64,000 nt of DNA from [Phialemoniopsis] sp. UDSM-2020 (taxonomy: Eukaryota; Ascomycota; Sordariomycetes; Thyridiales; Thyridiaceae), in contig JAEILZ010000008.1 of assembly GCA_018873225.1 (NCBI GenBank), forward strand, positions 1,674,001 to 1,738,000, written 5' to 3'. The translations under genes and the position numbers were made by a program. This document shows, one piece after another, positions 62,373 through 64,000 of this stretch. The notes beneath the pieces were generated by a model. The model had not been told where the DNA came from and ran no database searches. It was given only the letters and a program-made list of their open reading frames with translations. Every line of letters begins with the position of its first letter. Position 1 is the stretch's first letter.

Positions 62373-63860
62373 GATAGATATATACAGTGGTTCGGCAACA
62401 GCAAATGCGCCTGGCGATAGTTTATGGCCGCCGATGCGGAGTCGGGAGCCGACACGGGTAGGTGCAGACGAGGTACCCAGAAAATAAAGGCGGGGGACTC
62501 GGGGCTGGATGTCCGTGGACAAAGCAAAGACGGGACTGGTTCAATTGACGGGCTGATTCCAATCGCGCGGGCAGGATTGGCCAGTACTCTAGGGAGCGAC
62601 CATGGTTGACAGATTCTCGCAACGGTTTGGGGGATGATGACACGAGCAAAGCGCAAAGCAGGGCGCCAAAAAGGTCGAGAATTTGACAAGAGGAAGAGAG
62701 TATGATAAAAAATGGCGGCGTGGTTGAGATGATGGATGGTCCGATCCATGCGTCGCCTGTCGAGCGATTCGGCGTACGGGAGGAGCGGCGCCTTTTCTCC
62801 CAGCACCGTAGAGCGCGGGGAAAGCTTGTGAAAGCGAGGTTTGGATTGGCTGGCTGCAAGGTTAGTGGCGAGCAGGGGTTCACTAGACCCTGGCCCGATG
62901 TGGCATCCCAGCCCTCAGCAGAAAAAAAGGGTCAGGGCTGTGCGCTCCAATTTGTTGAGGAACATCCGTGATCCATCTACGGTTAGTTAACGCGCGCGCA
63001 GGCAAACGGCGTGCACTGGCCTTGGCCCGAGACCGAACCTTGTGTGGATGGGCCGGGTTCTTGATGAAAATGCAGCCGACCCCGGACGACATTCGGCCTC
63101 TTTCACAAGGTCCGAAAGCACATTCTCGATGAAGTAATAAGTAGCATTTTCATAATTCTTTTGTTTGAGAAACGTAACGTAAAAAGTACCTACGTAAGTA
63201 TGTGCTTCTAATCCGTTCCCTCCAAGTCGCCGTTGCGCTTGTGCCTCGACAATTCTCCAAAAGCGCCAGCTCCGGGATTCGCCAATCTTGGAGTCAGTAG
63301 ATGAGTCAAGGTGGCGGGCGACCTCACAAGATCGAAGCACAAGTGAAGTCATTATTCATTGGACGTAGGCACTCTCCTTTCCATTTTGGATGGCTAAAGA
63401 CAATCCTTGTGCTGGCTCGGAAAGGCTTCTGCTTTATGTATGGCCATCAGAATCTCTCCTACTCCGCATAAGGCTCAGAGTAAGTACGCATAGACATAGC
63501 ATCGCGACTACCGTTGATGCGAACTAAAACCAAGATAACTATTCCCCTCAGTGCCTGGAGCTTATTAGGTACTTATTGCCTGTACTTCGTAATCCAAGAA
63601 TGACGTCGAACGCAGCAGTTAACAAGGGTTAAGGAGGAGCGTACGGCCAAGCCGCTAGACCGTCGTCAGAGCAACAATCGATAATTTGCATCACCACCCA
63701 TTCTAACCAATCATATAACAGCATTCCATAAACACGTCAATGGGTCTCGACATGCGCGACCATCTTCTCTGTGCATGCTGCGACTTGTAGCATTTCGTGA
63801 TGCCCGTTTCTTTGCAACCCCACCCTGTCTACAGTCAACACCAACAACATATGCGCAAAG
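62373..63860. other. Divergent intergenic region
   Basis: About 1.5 kb separates the Adk2 gene (minus) from the partial kinetochore gene (plus), containing both promoters. Minus-strand frames at 62369-62883 overlap the Adk2 leader in other frames and lack motifs; 62987-63352 is likewise unsupported. No RNA gene was seen. Confidence 0.45.
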
Positions 63861-64000
63861 ATGGCCTCGCTTGACGATGCCACCGTGCCCGCCACGCGGC
63901 GCTCGCGCAAGTCAACAACTGGTCTATCACCACGGAAAGCCATGGACAAGGAAAATGCCACTGTTGATGTCGGCAGTACCCTTGCCGCCAGCAGAAAGAA
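63861..64000 (+). CDS. N-terminal fragment of a probable Spc7/KNL1 kinetochore protein
   Basis: The frame opens at the ATG at 63861 and runs off the window after 46 codons. The visible residues (MASLDDATVPATRRSRKS, TTGLSPRKAMDKENATVDVG, STLAASRK) match what I recall of the start of mould Spc7/Spc105 proteins, which usually continue into a basic SRSKS-type motif. Spc7 is the KNL1 scaffold of the outer kinetochore that recruits checkpoint proteins. The piece is too short for a domain match, so the call rests on pattern memory. A neighbouring sequence would settle it quickly. Confidence 0.5.
   Translation, partial: MASLDDATVPATRRSRKSTTGLSPRKAMDKENATVDVGSTLAASRK

Noticed and set aside
62422..62883. 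153-codon minus-strand frame upstream of Adk2
   Set aside because: It overlaps the Adk2 leader and first exon in another frame and competes with a second equally long frame. It is probably chance.
1..64000. CRISPR array, operon or prophage-type system
   Set aside because: The DNA is fungal nuclear sequence with spliced genes. No spaced direct repeats, phage genes or bacterial-type gene packing were seen.
1..64000. Secondary-metabolite gene cluster
   Set aside because: Two SDR genes and a Zn2Cys6 regulator are present, but they are far apart and no backbone synthase, P450 or transporter is in the window.

Overview
The window reads as nuclear DNA of a filamentous ascomycete (Pezizomycotina, most likely a Sordariomycete). 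Genes are split by short introns (mostly 50-100 nt) with GTANGT-type donors, CTAAC/CTGAC-type branch sites and YAG acceptors. Gene content is typical of moulds: Zn2Cys6 regulator, GPI-anchored DUF7707 protein, Kex2, LicD/Mnn4-like protein, long PhoD-like phosphatase. There are no operons. Intergenic gaps run from about 0.3 to 3.2 kb. I support 25 protein genes, two of them cut by the window edges, plus one doubtful hypothetical locus. No confident tRNA, rRNA, CRISPR array, intact transposon or virus-derived gene was seen. Exon boundaries were worked out by hand by joining reading frames across splice sites; every multi-exon model given sums to a whole number of codons (the edge-truncated SAS4 model keeps frame across its one junction).

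Layout. 1-12.1 kb: SAS4-domain chromatin protein (-, partial), IQ-motif protein (-), PX-domain Ypt35 (+), short-chain dehydrogenase (-), CDP-alcohol phosphotransferase EPT1/CPT1 (-), DUF7707 GPI-anchored protein (-). 14.5-18.1 kb: glutaminyl cyclase (+), OST subunit Swp1 (+), an Arg/Cys-rich PPxY protein of unknown function (-). 20.4-30.7 kb: Cep57/Ppc89-like spindle pole protein (+), exon-junction protein Y14 (+), a 1701-residue PhoD-like phosphatase (-). 33-40 kb: Kex2 (+), Snx4/Atg24 (-), LETM1/Mdm38 (-). 41.3-48.1 kb: Zn2Cys6 regulator (+), GH76-like enzyme (+), Erd2-type receptor with a long tail (-). 51.3-57.4 kb: LicD/Mnn4-like protein (+), CENP-U/Ame1 kinetochore protein (+), Emi1/DUF3128 protein (-). 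58.1-64 kb: ribosomal protein uS17/Rps11 (-), a second SDR (-), adenylate kinase Adk2 (-), start of a probable Spc7/KNL1 kinetochore gene (+).

How they fit together. Many products act along the secretory and endomembrane route: N-glycosylation (Swp1), ER retrieval (Erd2), phospholipid synthesis (EPT1), Golgi processing (Kex2), N-terminal pyroglutamate formation (glutaminyl cyclase), mannosylphosphate transfer (LicD/Mnn4-like), endosomal recycling (Snx4) and vacuole/endosome adaptors (Ypt35). A second theme is chromosome segregation and chromatin (Cep57-like, CENP-U, Spc7-like, SAS4). I see no evidence for a biosynthetic cluster. The most unusual items are a strong imperfect hairpin at 8249-8307, a 469-nt intron carrying RNA polymerase III box-like sequences, two consecutive microexons in the LicD gene, and an Erd2 receptor with a tail of about 134 residues.
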